From Nematostella vectensis (taxonomy: Eukaryota; Cnidaria; Anthozoa; Actiniaria; Edwardsiidae), in the NCBI RefSeq assembly GCF_932526225.1, contig NC_064045.1, forward strand, positions 12,332,442 to 12,396,441: DNA of 64,000 bases. The letters run 5' to 3'. This document shows, piece by piece, positions 1 to 12,059 of the stretch. The position numbers were made by a program, and so were the translations under genes. The notes beneath the pieces were generated by a model. That model made no database searches and was not told the origin of the DNA. It saw nothing but the letters and a program-made list of their open reading frames with translations. Positions within the stretch are counted from its first letter, which is position 1. Every line of letters starts with the position of its first letter.

Positions 1-755
1 TCTTTTTCTGTTGTAGGAGTTCAAAAGTTTAAACCGCTTGAATGTTGGGAAGGTTTATGAACTTGAAATGTAATATCGTCGCCTTCTGACGATATAGTTA
101 CTTTAGAAGTTCTCATGGAGAAGTAAAGTTCTCGAAAGTGCTGAAAGATTGGCTGGTCATTCAATCTCAATTCCAATATGTGTTTCCAATATTGCTCCCA
201 AAGTTATTCAAAACTTTTTCAAATCAAAATACCTATTAATAGTGGTATTCGTTAACCAAAGTATAAATATGGTTCACCAAAAACTGGTAGTCGACTCTGC
301 CAAATTTTCGTTCTATAAACACTTTTTCAGGGCACACTGGACTGAAGTGTTATTAAAGGCGAACATTTGGCAAAGTCGACTACCAGTTTTTGGTGCACCA
401 ACCCTTTTCGAATGAAAGGATCCCTTTAACAAGCGGGGACGCTAGTGATGCGATAATCATAACCATCACCTAGCTGCGCCAGGCTCACACCGCCGAGGGT
501 CGAGTGGATCATTTAGTCCAGGAGATAATAAACCTTTGACAGCAAAACACATCCTTTACACACAACTTAACCTTTAGTCTTTTAATACAACTCTTTTGAG
601 AGCAGATAAAATATATCTTACATAATTATACCTTTTGTCTTTTGAAATATACTTAGCTGATTGGTCAATAGTTATTCATGTAAACACAGGTATCCCGGCT
701 ACCTGGGTCATTCACCGGAGATGTCCAAGACCATTGACGGGAACCCTTTGCTTTG
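1..755. other. Gene-free stretch
   Basis: No convincing coding exon, splice pair or RNA gene was seen on either strand. The only structure noted is the short inverted repeat at 271-399, listed separately. The short open frames here lack ATG starts, codon character or family resemblance. Confidence 0.5.
271..399. mobile_element. Short inverted-repeat (fold-back) element
   Basis: Arms of about 33 bp at 271-304 and 366-399 are near-perfect reverse complements; both contain ACTGGTAGTCGACT or its complement. The roughly 60-bp loop has no coding potential. The size and structure fit a MITE or fold-back element. I found no clear target-site duplication, so the superfamily is unknown. Confidence 0.55.
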
Positions 756-1200
756 ATGACACAACAGACCATAGAACAAACGGTAGAGCGGAACGTACAG
801 CCTACAGGAGAAAGAAAGACATGTCACGCAATATGTCACACGTATGTCACACAACGGACTATAGAGCAAACGGTACAGCGGAACGTAGCGCCAACCGGAG
901 GAAGTGAGACATGTCACGCAATACGTCACACGTATGTCACACAACAGACTATAGAGCAAACGGTACAGCGGAACGTAGAGCCTACCGGAGGAAGTGAGAC
1001 ATGTCACGCAATAGGTCACACGTATGTCACACATTAGACTATAGAGCAAACGGTACAGCGGAACGTACAGCCTACAGGAGAAAGAAAGACATGTCACGCA
1101 ATACGTCACACGATATGTCATAACGACCATAGAGCAAACGGTACAGCGGAACGTACAGCCTACAGGAGAAAGAAAGTCACGTCACGCAATACGTCACACG
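756..1200. repeat. 90-bp tandem repeat, about 5 units
   Basis: The anchor ATGTCACGCA recurs at 821, 911, 1001 and 1091, giving an exact 90-bp period. Units carry CACACGTATGTCACACA followed by a GCAAACGGTACAGCGGAACG block. The last unit is internally shortened around 1108-1125. Since 90 is divisible by 3, several frames stay open, so the overlapping open frames are artefacts. The core TTGCGTGAC (reverse complement) also occurs in the 27-bp array at 5535-5885. Confidence 0.9.
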
Positions 1201-1392
1201 TTGCCGCCGTAGTAAAGTTCAATGCAATGCACAAGCACTTCTTTTGAAAGTCTTCTCATTTGCCTTTTTTTCAAAGAGTAGAGTTGAAATATAAATGAGA
1301 GCACAAAGTATAAAGATAAATAAGAAGAAAGGAATGTCACATTTCTAATAAGGCGAGAGTAAATCAAAACGATGTGTTTGGAGACATATAAC
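1201..1392. other. Short intergenic gap, nothing recognised
   Basis: AT-rich unique sequence between the 90-bp array and the palindromic element. I see no gene or repeat in it. Confidence 0.5.
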
Positions 1393-1733
1393 CACGGGCT
1401 GTAGGATAATCTGACTCCGAAATGAAGTCTAATGTCTTGTTAGTGTTGAATAAAGCACGTATTCCTACGTTGACTGGATGTATTCGCTTTGGTTTCGCTC
1501 CTCCAGCGAGCTCTGTCCCTACGCTCTTTTGACCTTTCAATCGACGCGCTATGTAACCGCCGCCTGGTAAATAAGTAACACGACCCCCAGCGGCGCATTT
1601 TTTCCTTCCCGCTGGGGGTCGTTTTACTCATTTACCCGGCGGCGGCGGTTACAAAGCGCGGCGTTACGTGCTTTATTCAACACTAACAAGACATTAGACT
1701 TCATTTCGGAGTCAGATTATCCTATAGCCCGTG
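1393..1733. mobile_element. Palindromic MITE-like element with nested hairpin
   Basis: Outer arms 1393-1460 and about 1667-1733 are near-perfect reverse complements over roughly 68 bp. Inside, a second hairpin is formed by the block around 1553-1600 and its complement around 1610-1660, which includes ACGACCCCCAGCGG and its partner CCGCTGGGGGTCGT around a short loop. An asymmetric 90-bp segment sits only on the left side. No transposase sequence is present, so this would be non-autonomous. I found no clear target-site duplication. Confidence 0.75.
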
Positions 1734-3761
1734 ATTCGGGAAATAAACGTCGTTCGCCACAGGAACTCCAAACATAAATGCCGACAGAGACAACAATAGG
1801 TACGAACAATGTATGACGTAATAAGAGCAAAGATAGGACTGACATCGACTCACGGGAGTGTTGTGTCTAGGTTGCGTAGCAATGATATAAGAGCCTTCCC
1901 GGCATGCTCCTGGATATGGACCTCAAGAGATAACAGCTGCGCGTCATGGAGTAATTGGTTTAAACTTCTCAGCTCCTACAACAGAAAAAGAGATTTTTTT
2001 GAGTGATAGTTTGGATGCCTTTGAATAGGCGCATCTCCACACGTGAACCCAGGGTTCCTTACGGTCCGGGGACGTCTAGTTATCGGGAGGTTACCTGGTA
2101 TATATGCACTATTATTCACTCAAACTTTCGCCGCCGAATAAGAGCACAGTTCACAATCGCAGTAACTTCAAAGTCAGAAGAGAGGTAATTCACATAACAG
2201 TTTCAAGGCGATTCATGAATAATAAGATACAGCGACGAAGGTGTTTCACCAACTAGGGTTTTATGGCATGTGTAAAATATATACAGGATTGCCGATGACA
2301 TTCTATTTATCTCCCAATAATGATTCTACTTATATAGGAATATATATTATATATTGATGAATAAACCGTTTAGGATATTCCTTTTATCTCACCTTGTGGT
2401 TTGAATATGTCACTTCCCGTCTTCTTGAGCACGTGGTGTTCACGTGATTCCGAGACAACATCTCGGTGGGTAACCAACGATGTAACAAAACACACCTCAC
2501 CCCGCCCCTCTCAGCATATTTTGCTTCCGCAGAAGTAGGCTTCCGTGGAGACGTTAATGTAAATTCTGCACATGTTCCACATGGGCAACTCCGCTGGACA
2601 AACTCTTCCTCTGGAAGAGATAATGGTCATTGAACAGAGTTTGTCCAGAAAATGCAAAAACTGTGCGAAATAACTTTAAATAAATGTTCCCGTCTTCACG
2701 CAAATTGTTCCCTTACAATTTTCAGATTGTTTTTTCGAGAAAATCAAAAGCTCAGAGAACCGCTGAGTCTTTATCAGTGGCTAGTGGGAGCGCGCACTCA
2801 AATTTTCAGTGGCGACTACAAACTGATGAAGGGGCACGAGCCCCGTCTAAAAGGGCGACTGGATTACATCGAGAGAAGCAGCGAGCTTATTTTGCTGATA
2901 AGGGTTAAGAGATTTATAAAGATTTATAGCACGGAGCGACCCTTAATGAGACTGCAATAAGGTTCTCAAAGTTTGCGTCGATTCTGTGTTTAAAGGGAAA
3001 GATGACATTTTTAGCCATTTGCGCGCCGAAATTTTATATAAATCCGGATACAGAACAAACATTTTGATGTCAATTTAAGTAAGCCCCCCCCCCCCTCATG
3101 CGAAAAAGTTAAGGTTGATCCCCCTATCTTTAAAGCCCTGATAATAATTGCAGTCCCTAATGTCTATCCTTTCAAGCGATCTTTACAAATCTATAATCAT
3201 ACTGTCGTAAACGATCTAATAACGCCCCCTATCTAAAGAACGCCTCCTATCTATTGAACGCCCCCCCTTAGCTTTTAAGTTTGTATTGAACGCCCCTCTC
3301 TAACAAACGCCCCCTCTATTAAACGACCCCCTACCCCCATGACATAGGAATTTCGTTGACATAATCAGCCGAAATTGCCTTCTTGCTTAATCAGAGCTTG
3401 GCTTCTACTGGGTGAGACTTGCTCAGTGTCAAGAAATGCTTGCTACCGAGGCTATAATTTAACGTGATCCTGAAACTAGAACTGTACTTTGGTTTGTTAT
3501 ATTGTTATAATTTATAATGAACGCCCCTCTCTAATAAACGCCTTCTATTTATTAAAAGCCCCCCTCGGACCATCGAAATTTAATAAACGCCTCGGCGTTT
3601 ATTACATCACTTACGGTACTGATAGATAGTACGTTTCTCGCATCCTAATTGGATTACTTCAGAAAACTGTCAACACGCTTGCGCACGTTTCTGCCGTGAA
3701 CATTTAGTTCGCATACGATATTCGCGTGTTTCAACGTTGTGGTTTAGGGAAAACAGATAAA
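1734..3761. other. Gene-free stretch with C-rich low-complexity tract
   Basis: No supported gene. At 2591-2655 a 13-bp inverted repeat flanks a short loop (CTGGACAAACTCT and complement). From about 3085 to 3600 there are C-runs and scattered degenerate copies of an AACGCCCCCTATCTA-like motif, forming low-complexity sequence without a fixed period. The open frames at 1809-2188 and 2652-2960 have no family resemblance. Confidence 0.5.
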
Positions 3762-4874
3762 ACGTTTCAGACAGAGTGTATTTCATGTCTGGCTCCGGTT
3801 GGCAGGCCAATGTGACATTTCAGACAGAGTGTATTTCATGTCTGGATCTGGTTGGCAGGCCAATGTGACATTTCAGACAGAGTGTATTTCATGTCTGGAT
3901 CTGGTTGGCAGGCCAATGTGACATTTCAGACAGAGTGTATTTCATGTCTGGATCTGGTTGGCAGGCCAATGTGACATTTCAGACAAAGTGTATTTCATGT
4001 CTGGATCTGGTTGGCAGGCCAATGTGACATTTCAGACAAAGTGTATTTCATGTCTGGATCTGGTTGGCAGGCCAATGTGACATTTCAGACAGAGTGTATT
4101 TCATGTCTGGATCTGGTTGGCAGGCCAATGTGACATTTCAGACAGAGTGTATTTCATGTCTGGCTCTGGTTGGCAGGCCAATGTGACATTTCAGACAGGG
4201 TGTATTTCATGTCTGGATCTGGTTGGCAGGCCAATGTGACATTTCAGACAGAGTGTATTTCATGTCTGGATCTGGTTGGCAGGCCAATGTGACATTTCAG
4301 ACAAAGTGTATTTCATGTCTGGATCTGGTTGGCAGGCCAATGTGACATTTCAGACAGAGTGTATTTCATGTCTGGCTCTGGTTGGCAGGCCAATGTGACA
4401 TTTCAGACAGAGTGTATTTCATGTCTGGATCTGGTTGGCAGGCCAATGTGACATTTCAGACAGAGTGTATTTCATGTCTAGATCTGGTTGGCAGGCCAAT
4501 GTGACGTTTCAGACAGAGTGTATTTCATGTCTAGATCTGGTTGGCAGGCCAATGTGACGTTTCAGACAGAGTGTATTTCATGTCTAGATCTGGTTGGCAG
4601 GCCAATGTGACGTTTCAGACAAAGTGTATTTTATGTCTGGATCTGGTTGGCAGGCCAATGTGACGTTTCAGACAGAGTGCATTTCATGTCTGGATCTGGT
4701 TGGCAGGCCAATGTGACATTTCAGACAGAGTTTATTTCATGTCTGGATCTGGTTGGCAGGCCAATGTGACATTTCAGACAGAGTGTATTTCATGTCTGGA
4801 TCTGGTTGGCAGGCCAATGTGACATTTCAGACAGAGTGTATTTCATGTCTGAATCTGGTTGGCAGGCCAATGTG
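3762..4874. repeat. 53-bp minisatellite, exactly 21 units
   Basis: The unit runs from ACATTTCAGACAGAGTG to GGCAGGCCAATGTG. 1113 bp equals 21 x 53 with no net indel. Units differ by single-base variants: ACGTTT versus ACATTT starts, GGATCT versus TAGATC or GGCTCT, and AGAGTG versus AAAGTG. The variants are clustered; the TAGATC and ACGTTT forms are adjacent around 4480-4680. Each unit contains CAGACA...TGTCTG, a 6-bp stem with a 12-nt loop. No gene was recognised around it. Confidence 0.95.
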
Positions 4875-5534
4875 AGAGCAGGGTACAGTACACTCAGAAC
4901 AGAAGATTTTATTTCTCAAGATAACCATTTATTTCAAACAATAAGGATGAGTATCTACAAAAGTTTCAGATAATGTCGAAAACTCCGTGACAAAACTAGA
5001 ATTGAATAACGACAGATCAATTTCCTGCAAGATTTCCTAATTGCTTAAAAACAAGTGTTCGCCAAATGCCCAGAAAATAGTATCAGAGCAAATGGTATCG
5101 TCAGTAAGGAACTCTCAGATATTATAAATTATAACAATCAATTGTCAAATTATTATAGACAAATTTTAAAGAAGAATTTATCTGACAGCAGTAAAATAAC
5201 TAAACATATTAACCCCTCCCCCCCCCAGGGATTGTTATCGCACGAGCACGCATGTGCATTTCTGATTAGTATTCGGATTGGTCTGTTGAAAGCGATCCGA
5301 AATGCTACTAAAAGCTACGGCGGCCTATTCGCACAGGATTTACTTCAAAGAGAAGCACTATAACTAAATTAAATTAATCGAGATTTTCATTTGCATTTGC
5401 AACTTATAAATTTATCATTGTGCTTCTTGTCGCACAGCTCAATCTAAAATATAAATTATAAATTTTCTCTAGTAACATTATCTTGATCCAAATTTAGGAA
5501 ACAATGAGATATTCAAATTAAAGTCAATTTTTGA
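4875..5534. other. Gene-free stretch between two arrays
   Basis: AT-rich. A 102-codon open frame at 5055-5363 (+) has no recognisable domain and no splice context, so I do not call it a gene. Nothing else is seen. Confidence 0.5.
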
Positions 5535-5885
5535 CTTGCGTGACAGGTGTTGTCCGTCTATCTTGCGTGACAAGTGTTTTCCATTTATCTTGCGTGACAA
5601 GTGTTGTCCATCTATCTTGCGTGACAAGTGTTGTCCATCTTTCTTGCGTGACAAGTGTTGTCCATATGTCTTGCGTGACAAGTGTTGTCCATCTATCTTG
5701 CGTGACAAGTGTTGTCCATCTATACTGCGTGACAAATGTTGTCCATCTGTCTTGCGTGACAAGTGTTGTCCATCTATCTTGCGTGACAAGTGTTGTCCAT
5801 CTATCTTGCATGACAAGTGTTGTCCATCTATATTGCGTGACAAATGTTGTCCATCTATACTGCGTGACAAGTGCTGTCCATCTAT
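5535..5885. repeat. 27-bp minisatellite, 13 units
   Basis: The unit begins CTTGCGTGACAAGTGTTGTC and closes with CATCTAT. 351 bp equals 13 x 27. Because 27 is a multiple of 3, four overlapping frames stay open on both strands; they are repeat artefacts. Degenerate relatives (TTGTGTGAC, TTGCGTGAC) continue through 5886-6150 into the last codons of the Kelch-like gene on the minus strand, so the array lies in or next to that gene's 3' end. Confidence 0.93.
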
Positions 5886-6126
5886 CTTTTGTAGCACGTC
5901 TTCGTGTTGTGTGAAATGGCCACACCTTACACGTAACCCCATGTCATTCTTTGTGTTGCATGCCGTCATTTTTATCTATAGTCATGTTGTGTGACATCGA
6001 TGTATTGCGGACACCAGTTACTTTTTCGATCTTTATGTTGGGTTCATCAGTCTTTGTGTTGTGTGACAGTCCATGTAATGCAACGCTGACGTCACTCCTC
6101 GCGTTGCGTGACACGTAATCGTGACC

Positions 6127-7890
6127 TCAATCTTTGTCTTGCGTGACCTTCTGTAGCGTACGCACGAATCCCTTGTATAAACTGACAGACGAACTGCGCA
6201 TGTAGGTTTCCTCGTAGGGCATGTGGTGTTCGCGCATCCATTTATTTTTCTCCACATTATAGCACTCCACCATTTGCCTCATCTCAGAGTCGAGGCTATC
6301 ACTCCCAGTCCCACCGAGCACGTAGATACGGTCACGCAACAGCGAGGCACCCGCGTGGTATCTTGGGACACGCATGGGCGCGATCTCATGCCACTGATCC
6401 ACCGCTATGTCGTACACCTCGCACGAGCGCATTGCCTGCCGGGAAAACGCGTCTACAGTCCCGCCGAACACGTAGATTTTCCCGCCAAAATGGGCACCAC
6501 AGGCACACCCGCGCTTTTCAGTCATCGGTGCGAGCTTTGTCCACGTGTTTAACTTAGGGTCATAACGCTCCAAGACATCTTGAAAATCATTATCGCCCAA
6601 GCCCCCGATAGAGTACACATAGCGGTTATCGCTGACCGCGCAGACACTGGAACGACGGGAGCTGATTGGCGCAACAAGCGACCACACGTTTGTGGTGGGA
6701 TCGTACTTTTGGACGGTGTCGCAGCGCCGCCGAGAGCTCTCCGAGCCAAACTCGATCCCACCGATCACGTATAGATTACCGTTGAGGGACGTCGTGCCGA
6801 CGAGTTTGACTCGGCGCTTCATCGGTGCTACAAGCGACCACGTATTGGTCTTCGGGTCAAAACGCTCTACGCTTTGATGGAAACACTCGTCTTTTCCACC
6901 AATCGCGTAGATAAAACCACAACTCGCGCTCAACCCGTGCCGGCACCGCTTGACTGTCATTCGTGACAACTCGTACCAGGACCCCTCGCTCGGGATGTAG
7001 CAATACGTAAGGTCTCGGACGGAGCCGTCTGGTCCCAGGCCCCCGCAGGTCAGCAAGGCATCAAGATGGTGCTCCAGGCATTTACGGGGTCGCTGTGCCA
7101 GGAGCGGTGCATCAGCAGTGTGCTGCTGCTTGATGGCTTCAAGGATTTTCGCCATGCATTCTGGGTTGGACTTCACCAGGGGATTGGGTACTAAGGTCGC
7201 AAAGAGATAGCTGACAGTGATAGAGGTCAGACGGATGTGGCGAAATAAGTCCGCGAAATAATCCTCTCTTTTCTCGGGGTCGTACTTGATCCACTCCACA
7301 ACAGTCTCGAACACTTCTTCTTCGTTCCCAATCACTAAATCCTCACTCGCGATCAAGTCTTCGATTTGCTTGGCCCCCAGGCGCATAAAGTCCTTGGAGC
7401 GGCCAACCGCGGCAAAATTCTTCTTGATCAGCTGACTGGCATAGAACTTTAGATCCTTGCATTCATACTTCTCCCCGAATTTATAAAAATAAATGCAATT
7501 CGAGGAGGTCATGTGACGTTCTAAGTACTTGCAAGCAATTCCCTTCAGTCTTGGAATCAGTAGATAATTGGCAGAGGCTATCAAATCTTCTGCGTTCAAC
7601 TCCGTGACTGTAATTTCTCCAGTGTACAAATAAGTCAGAATATGGTTCATAACGGAAGCTCTAAGCTCTTGAAGCTTCACGCTCGGTGCGTTTTTCTCTA
7701 TCATTTCACTGGTAAAAAGACCATAAAAGTACTTGGAACTAGCAGCCAGTACAATGCGATGAGCCGGGAACTCTTTGCCTTCCACTACCAGCGTCACATC
7801 ACATAACTTACACTCTTGCCGTATGCGCTCTGCGGATCTAGTAACACACGCGCTATACTCTGAGTGCGTCTCAGTGATAAAGCTTTCCAT
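6127..7890 (-). CDS. Kelch-like protein (BTB-BACK-Kelch)
   Basis: Single-exon gene encoding 587 residues, the usual length for the KLHL family. The start is the ATG at 7890 (MESFITETHSEYS); the frame extends upstream only through a TTG codon. The BTB domain is at about residues 20-125, with CDVTLVVEGKEFPAHRIVLA and the YLYTGEI segment. BACK follows at about 130-235, with LFRHIRLTSI near its end. A Kelch propeller covers about 290-575: GG-containing blades such as YAIGGKDECFHQSVERFDP, YVIGGIEFGSES, YSIGGLGDNDFQDVLERYDP, YVFGGTVDAF and YVLGGTGSDS are seen. Family members act as cullin-3 substrate adaptors or actin-binding proteins; which applies here cannot be told. The stop codon lies in DNA resembling the neighbouring 27-bp repeat. 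Confidence 0.95.
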   Translation of the reverse strand: MESFITETHSEYSACVTRSAERIRQECKLCDVTLVVEGKEFPAHRIVLAASSKYFYGLFTSEMIEKNAPSVKLQELRASVMNHILTYLYTGEITVTELNAEDLIASANYLLIPRLKGIACKYLERHMTSSNCIYFYKFGEKYECKDLKFYASQLIKKNFAAVGRSKDFMRLGAKQIEDLIASEDLVIGNEEEVFETVVEWIKYDPEKREDYFADLFRHIRLTSITVSYLFATLVPNPLVKSNPECMAKILEAIKQQHTADAPLLAQRPRKCLEHHLDALLTCGGLGPDGSVRDLTYCYIPSEGSWYELSRMTVKRCRHGLSASCGFIYAIGGKDECFHQSVERFDPKTNTWSLVAPMKRRVKLVGTTSLNGNLYVIGGIEFGSESSRRRCDTVQKYDPTTNVWSLVAPISSRRSSVCAVSDNRYVYSIGGLGDNDFQDVLERYDPKLNTWTKLAPMTEKRGCACGAHFGGKIYVFGGTVDAFSRQAMRSCEVYDIAVDQWHEIAPMRVPRYHAGASLLRDRIYVLGGTGSDSLDSEMRQMVECYNVEKNKWMREHHMPYEETYMRSSSVSLYKGFVRTLQKVTQDKD

Positions 7891-10800
7891 AGCTGTTGTT
7901 GTTATGAACAAGCCTTGACTCAATCTAGTGGGATTTTGCGATGACAAATCGGTTTAATTGTCGCGCTCCTTCCAGAGACCGTTCTCCGGTATTCACCGAG
8001 TTTCATTCACCGTCGCGGCGCGGTCTTCGCTCAAAAAACCTCACACTGACTGCCGCAGTGCGAGCTCCGACAATGACCTTGAACGGTCTCGATAAAAACT
8101 TGGCTCTGTTGGAGGCTGTTAGGAGACGTGAAGTTGAAGGTTTCTCGTTACATAATAATGGTACGAATTATGTGCATAATTACTCTACGCTGTCAATCGA
8201 TTTGGCACTTACACAAACATTGCCACCAAAAATGCACTCAAGCAACGTCGTTCTCACTTAATTTGTAAGTTAAATTACCCAACTTTCAATATTATCACAG
8301 TATGTATAAAGCTCAACACTCGATTAAAGATAAACAAAAACAATCGTCGAGCTATTTATGCGGAATTGAATTTATCAAACTGTTTTCAAATCTAATTACA
8401 GATGATTTGTTTAGTCTCGAGTGGAACTCTGGAATTGTTTTCATCTGAATGTGCTCTTCATTTATTCTGCGTTAAAGGAAACGGATAATATATTAAAATA
8501 AATTAAATAATTAATTTCGAAATCGAGGTGAATGAATAGCACACACTCTCGGGTGGGTCTCGAATAGAATATTCCTGGATCGAAACACGTATTTTTTTGC
8601 TGTATCGCTGTGAATGCTGACCCAAATAGCTGTAAACAATGTCACACGGTCTAGCGACTCACACCATAAACTGCCTGCAGCATGACTAGCGAGTTGTGGA
8701 CGAATGTCTGGATTCTACGCACCCCAAGGGGGAGTTTTATCTAACAATCTGACTTCTTCGAATCACAGAAGACAGGGCGGATCTAGCTTTTTGCTAAGGG
8801 AGGATCTAATGAGGGAAGTAATGAGAGAAGAAATATATATATATATATATATATATTGAGTTACATTGACTTTCTGACTCCCACAGGCTTTTTTATTGAT
8901 AAAGTCAACACGTCAAGCTTGGACAGTATTTTTATGAAAAGGGTTGAAAGTTCGCCCTTCTAAAAAAGTGACGTGCTCCAGGAGACCACCATCACGGCTC
9001 CAGTGAAAAGTGATATCGGAAACTCGTGCTAATTTGTGGCGCCCTGTCCCCACAAGGGTTTATAAAAACCGATGACCGCTGAGAAAAAATGTCTATCAGA
9101 CACCCTATTGTTATTAAAAAAGACAATCGTCTCATTGCATAAAAAAATTCAAATAGACCATCCAAGATGAAGCTTGATAGTTAATAACGATGTGTGGTTG
9201 TTACTTGGTTATGCTTTGCTTGACTCGGTATGGTGCGGGAGGAAAAAATGACAACGTCATTGATTTTCTTAAATCAACCTTCTAGATACATCGATAACTT
9301 ATAGAGTTTAGACCCAGTTATAATCAAGACAAAGTTTAAACAAACTAGTTTGCTTAGTCGATAAATGGATGGGCAATTCGTATGGTAGTAGTGAATGGGT
9401 GTTACAGAATGTCGATCACCCACTCCATTGCTATTGTTTATCATCGAAAATACAACGGTTTATTTGCGAGAAAACTTCAACATAACAATCTTCGAATGAA
9501 GTCTGATATGATATTGACAATATTTGATTGAAATTTTCTTAGTTACTTGCTTACATTAGCCGATGGAAATGGATGCTTTGTGTGACTCGCCATTGAAGGG
9601 GAGCATAAAATGGCCGCGTGATTGGCCTTATTTAAACTTTGGTTTTATATGCACAATACGACACGGTAACCAAACGTTCCTATTACAGGGGTTAGCACTG
9701 CCAATGTCCCACAAGTTTTAAATGTAAATACTCAGGGTGTTGTGTCTCAAGTCTCCGCTTGTAATGTAAAACAATACAAAACAAAATTTATTAACATGGA
9801 ATAACAAAACTTTGCTTTTAGTTGTGTTTGGTCTAAACAAACTTAAATCAATCTACTCTTCTGAGATAACACTTCAAACCTTAACTATCAAAATCGCCTT
9901 TAGCCACAGGCAGCCCAAAGCTATGTCAGTGGTTTATAAAGAAATTGTATGGGGAAATTTGAATGCTAGAAAAAAATCATTTATCGTGAAAAAATATAAA
10001 ACTATAGACATTGTAATATTATGTTTGAGTTTTCCTTCATTTCAAAGTTGACGATAGAATGTCAGTAGAGCTGAAATCAGTAAAACTTTATTGTGGTTAT
10101 ATTCTTATACCATATATATGACGTGACATAGCTATAAAAACAAGGTCTGGTCGTATGATTGTGTCGCCGATTTCTACTAAATCCAGTCAGTTAAAAGTAG
10201 AAAAATAGTTTAATGAAAAGTAGCTTAATGTACTGAACAGCTATGTAGATACATACGGGGTGGGTACAGCTCCCTTCTTATATGTACCGAACAGCTATGC
10301 AGATACATATCTCTCCACACAGGCAAAATAAAAGCAATGCCGAAAACGCCCGAGGATTGACGAAAATGGAGTTTGCCTGAGGGCGGTCCCTAAAGGCCTT
10401 CTAGCAGACTTCGATCCCCTCGGGATATCAGAGTCACATAAAAAAGATCATACACCTATTTCCCCTGCGAATCGATATATCCGTAACTCGCAGTGGCTCA
10501 TTTGGGTAACCTTTAAATGGCTGAATCCTGGTCACTTAAAGCGAGGGGCCTCACAAGATCATCACAAGATGAGGTAGAAATAAATTAACGAACAAATAAA
10601 TAAGTAAATCAATTAATAACATAATTGAATAAGTAAATAAATAATACGTAAATCAATGAGTATAATTTAAAAAACTATTTTAAAAAATAATTCAAAAATC
10701 AATGAGTATAATTTTGAAAACATTTGCTGGAAGCTGAGATCAATTAATATTCTTATCCTCGCCCGATGAGTCTTGTGTACTCTAAGATCTATAGCTAATA

Positions 10801-11219
10801 TCATGTCTGATCTCTTAAAGTAGACTCATTACATAAGAGCTGCCGAAGGATGCAATTGGTGTATCGAGTAATTTGACGATCGAGACCGCAAAGCTGCAGC
10901 GGGCGCGTATTATTTGGCGGACGTGTTTCCTGGATTCTAATTATACTGCACGAAAATACAAAAATTGTACATAATACCTCAAAATAACTACAAAGAACGA
11001 AGAAACTGCGAATACTGAATGCACTAAATCCAGGGGCGGACCCGGAAAACGCATGGGGAGAAACGTATGGCCCATCCCTGTATATCTAATATATCTACAG
11101 CTGTGAAAAGAACCTCGTGAAAACGCGAGCGTGTCTACTGTTCTTTCTCTCTCTCTCTCCAGGGATTCTAGTGCTTTACAAAGCTGCTAAATAGATATTT
11201 CTACTAGATTATAAAAAAA
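7891..11219. other. Intergenic DNA, no gene supported
   Basis: No coding exon recognised over 3.3 kb. It contains a simple (AT)n tract near 8836-8858 and a 27-bp direct repeat at about 10229 and 10281 (GAACAGCTATG core). A one-ended copy at about 10453-10545 belongs to the TIR family described at 12479-12736; it starts CACCTATTT and contains GGCTGAATCCTGGTC. The 106-codon frame at 7941-8261 overlaps the Kelch-like upstream region and has no family signal. Confidence 0.5.
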
Positions 11220-11717
11220 TTCGCCCCATGTAAGGTAATCCGGAATCCGAAATCCAGATTTTTTTAGCCCTGAAGATTTTTTTAGCCCTGAGTCAGGAAT
11301 CCAGAATCCAAGTAAGTTTGGAATCCGGAATCCATATCTTTGGAAATCCACTCATTGAAATTCATGTTAAAAAAAAACTAACAACAAACCTAAAAAGCCG
11401 AGCACGAAAGAAAAGGAAAGTAACGTTGTCCCTCGAGCTCTTGCCTTAATTAACAATTTTTTTATCTATCAGGATCTGTAAATCTTGAAACACCAAAAAA
11501 AAAAAACGTTTTCTGCAACCGTGTCTACTTCTCTTTTTTTATTAAACAAAAAGACTACGATGAAAACGGGTTTTAAATACACTAAAATCTCGTTAATACT
11601 TGATTGGAATCCGGAATCTACGATGGGTTGGACCCGGAATCCAAGGGTCGGAAACCGGAATCCAGAGACTGGAATCCAGAATCCAAAATCTTCTTGGATT
11701 ACCTTACATGGGGCGAA
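11220..11717. mobile_element. TIR element with GGAATCC-type internal repeats
   Basis: The ends are 22-bp perfect terminal inverted repeats starting TTCGCCCCATGTAAGGTAAT, at 11220-11241 and 11696-11717. Beneath the TIRs both sides carry short repeats of GGAATCC and GAATCCAGA types. The middle is AT-rich, with no transposase. This is a non-autonomous DNA transposon of about 0.5 kb. The flanks show no obvious target-site duplication. The open frames within it are repeat artefacts. Confidence 0.8.
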
Positions 11718-12059
11718 ACAATGCTTAGTCATTTTTAAATGACACAGCAAAAATCGAAACATAATATTTTTATGTCTGAGGCTAGACATTTGGATAACAA
11801 GGATTAAGTCAGCAACAAGTGCGCTTAAATGACCTTGTGATATAAGCAATTAAAATAATCCAAGAACCCACTTCACAACCAAGGCCTAGATGTCTCTTGA
11901 AGGATTTAATATCCTAAGCTCGTTCATCGAAGCAAACATGCTTTGACAGAGCCTCAAAAAAGCTATGCAATAGCACCAAGGTCGTTGCACTGCCTCAAGC
12001 GTTCTTTTTATAGTTCGTTAAAAGGTCTCATTTTACAAAAAAATACATACTATACACCT

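Noticed and set aside
708-1130. 140-codon minus-strand frame
   Set aside because: It is the 90-bp tandem repeat; 90 is divisible by 3, so it stays open by construction.
3762-4874. CRISPR array
   Set aside because: Units are contiguous with no unique spacers, the context is eukaryotic, and no cas-like genes exist. The same applies to the other arrays.
5055-5363. 102-codon frame
   Set aside because: No domain, no coding-type neighbours, no splice signals. It may be chance in AT-rich DNA.
5478-5994. Four overlapping frames of 127-163 codons
   Set aside because: They are readings of the 27-bp minisatellite in different frames and strands.
7891-7947. N-terminal extension of the Kelch-like protein by 19 residues
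   Set aside because: It would need a TTG start. The ATG at 7890 gives a normal KLHL N-terminus.
7941-8261. 106-codon frame upstream of the Kelch-like gene
   Set aside because: Divergent to the gene and in its presumed promoter or 5' UTR. No family resemblance.
11469-11849. 126-codon minus-strand frame
   Set aside because: Its composition (repeated GFR/GFW motifs) comes from the GGAATCC repeats of the TIR element at 11220-11717.
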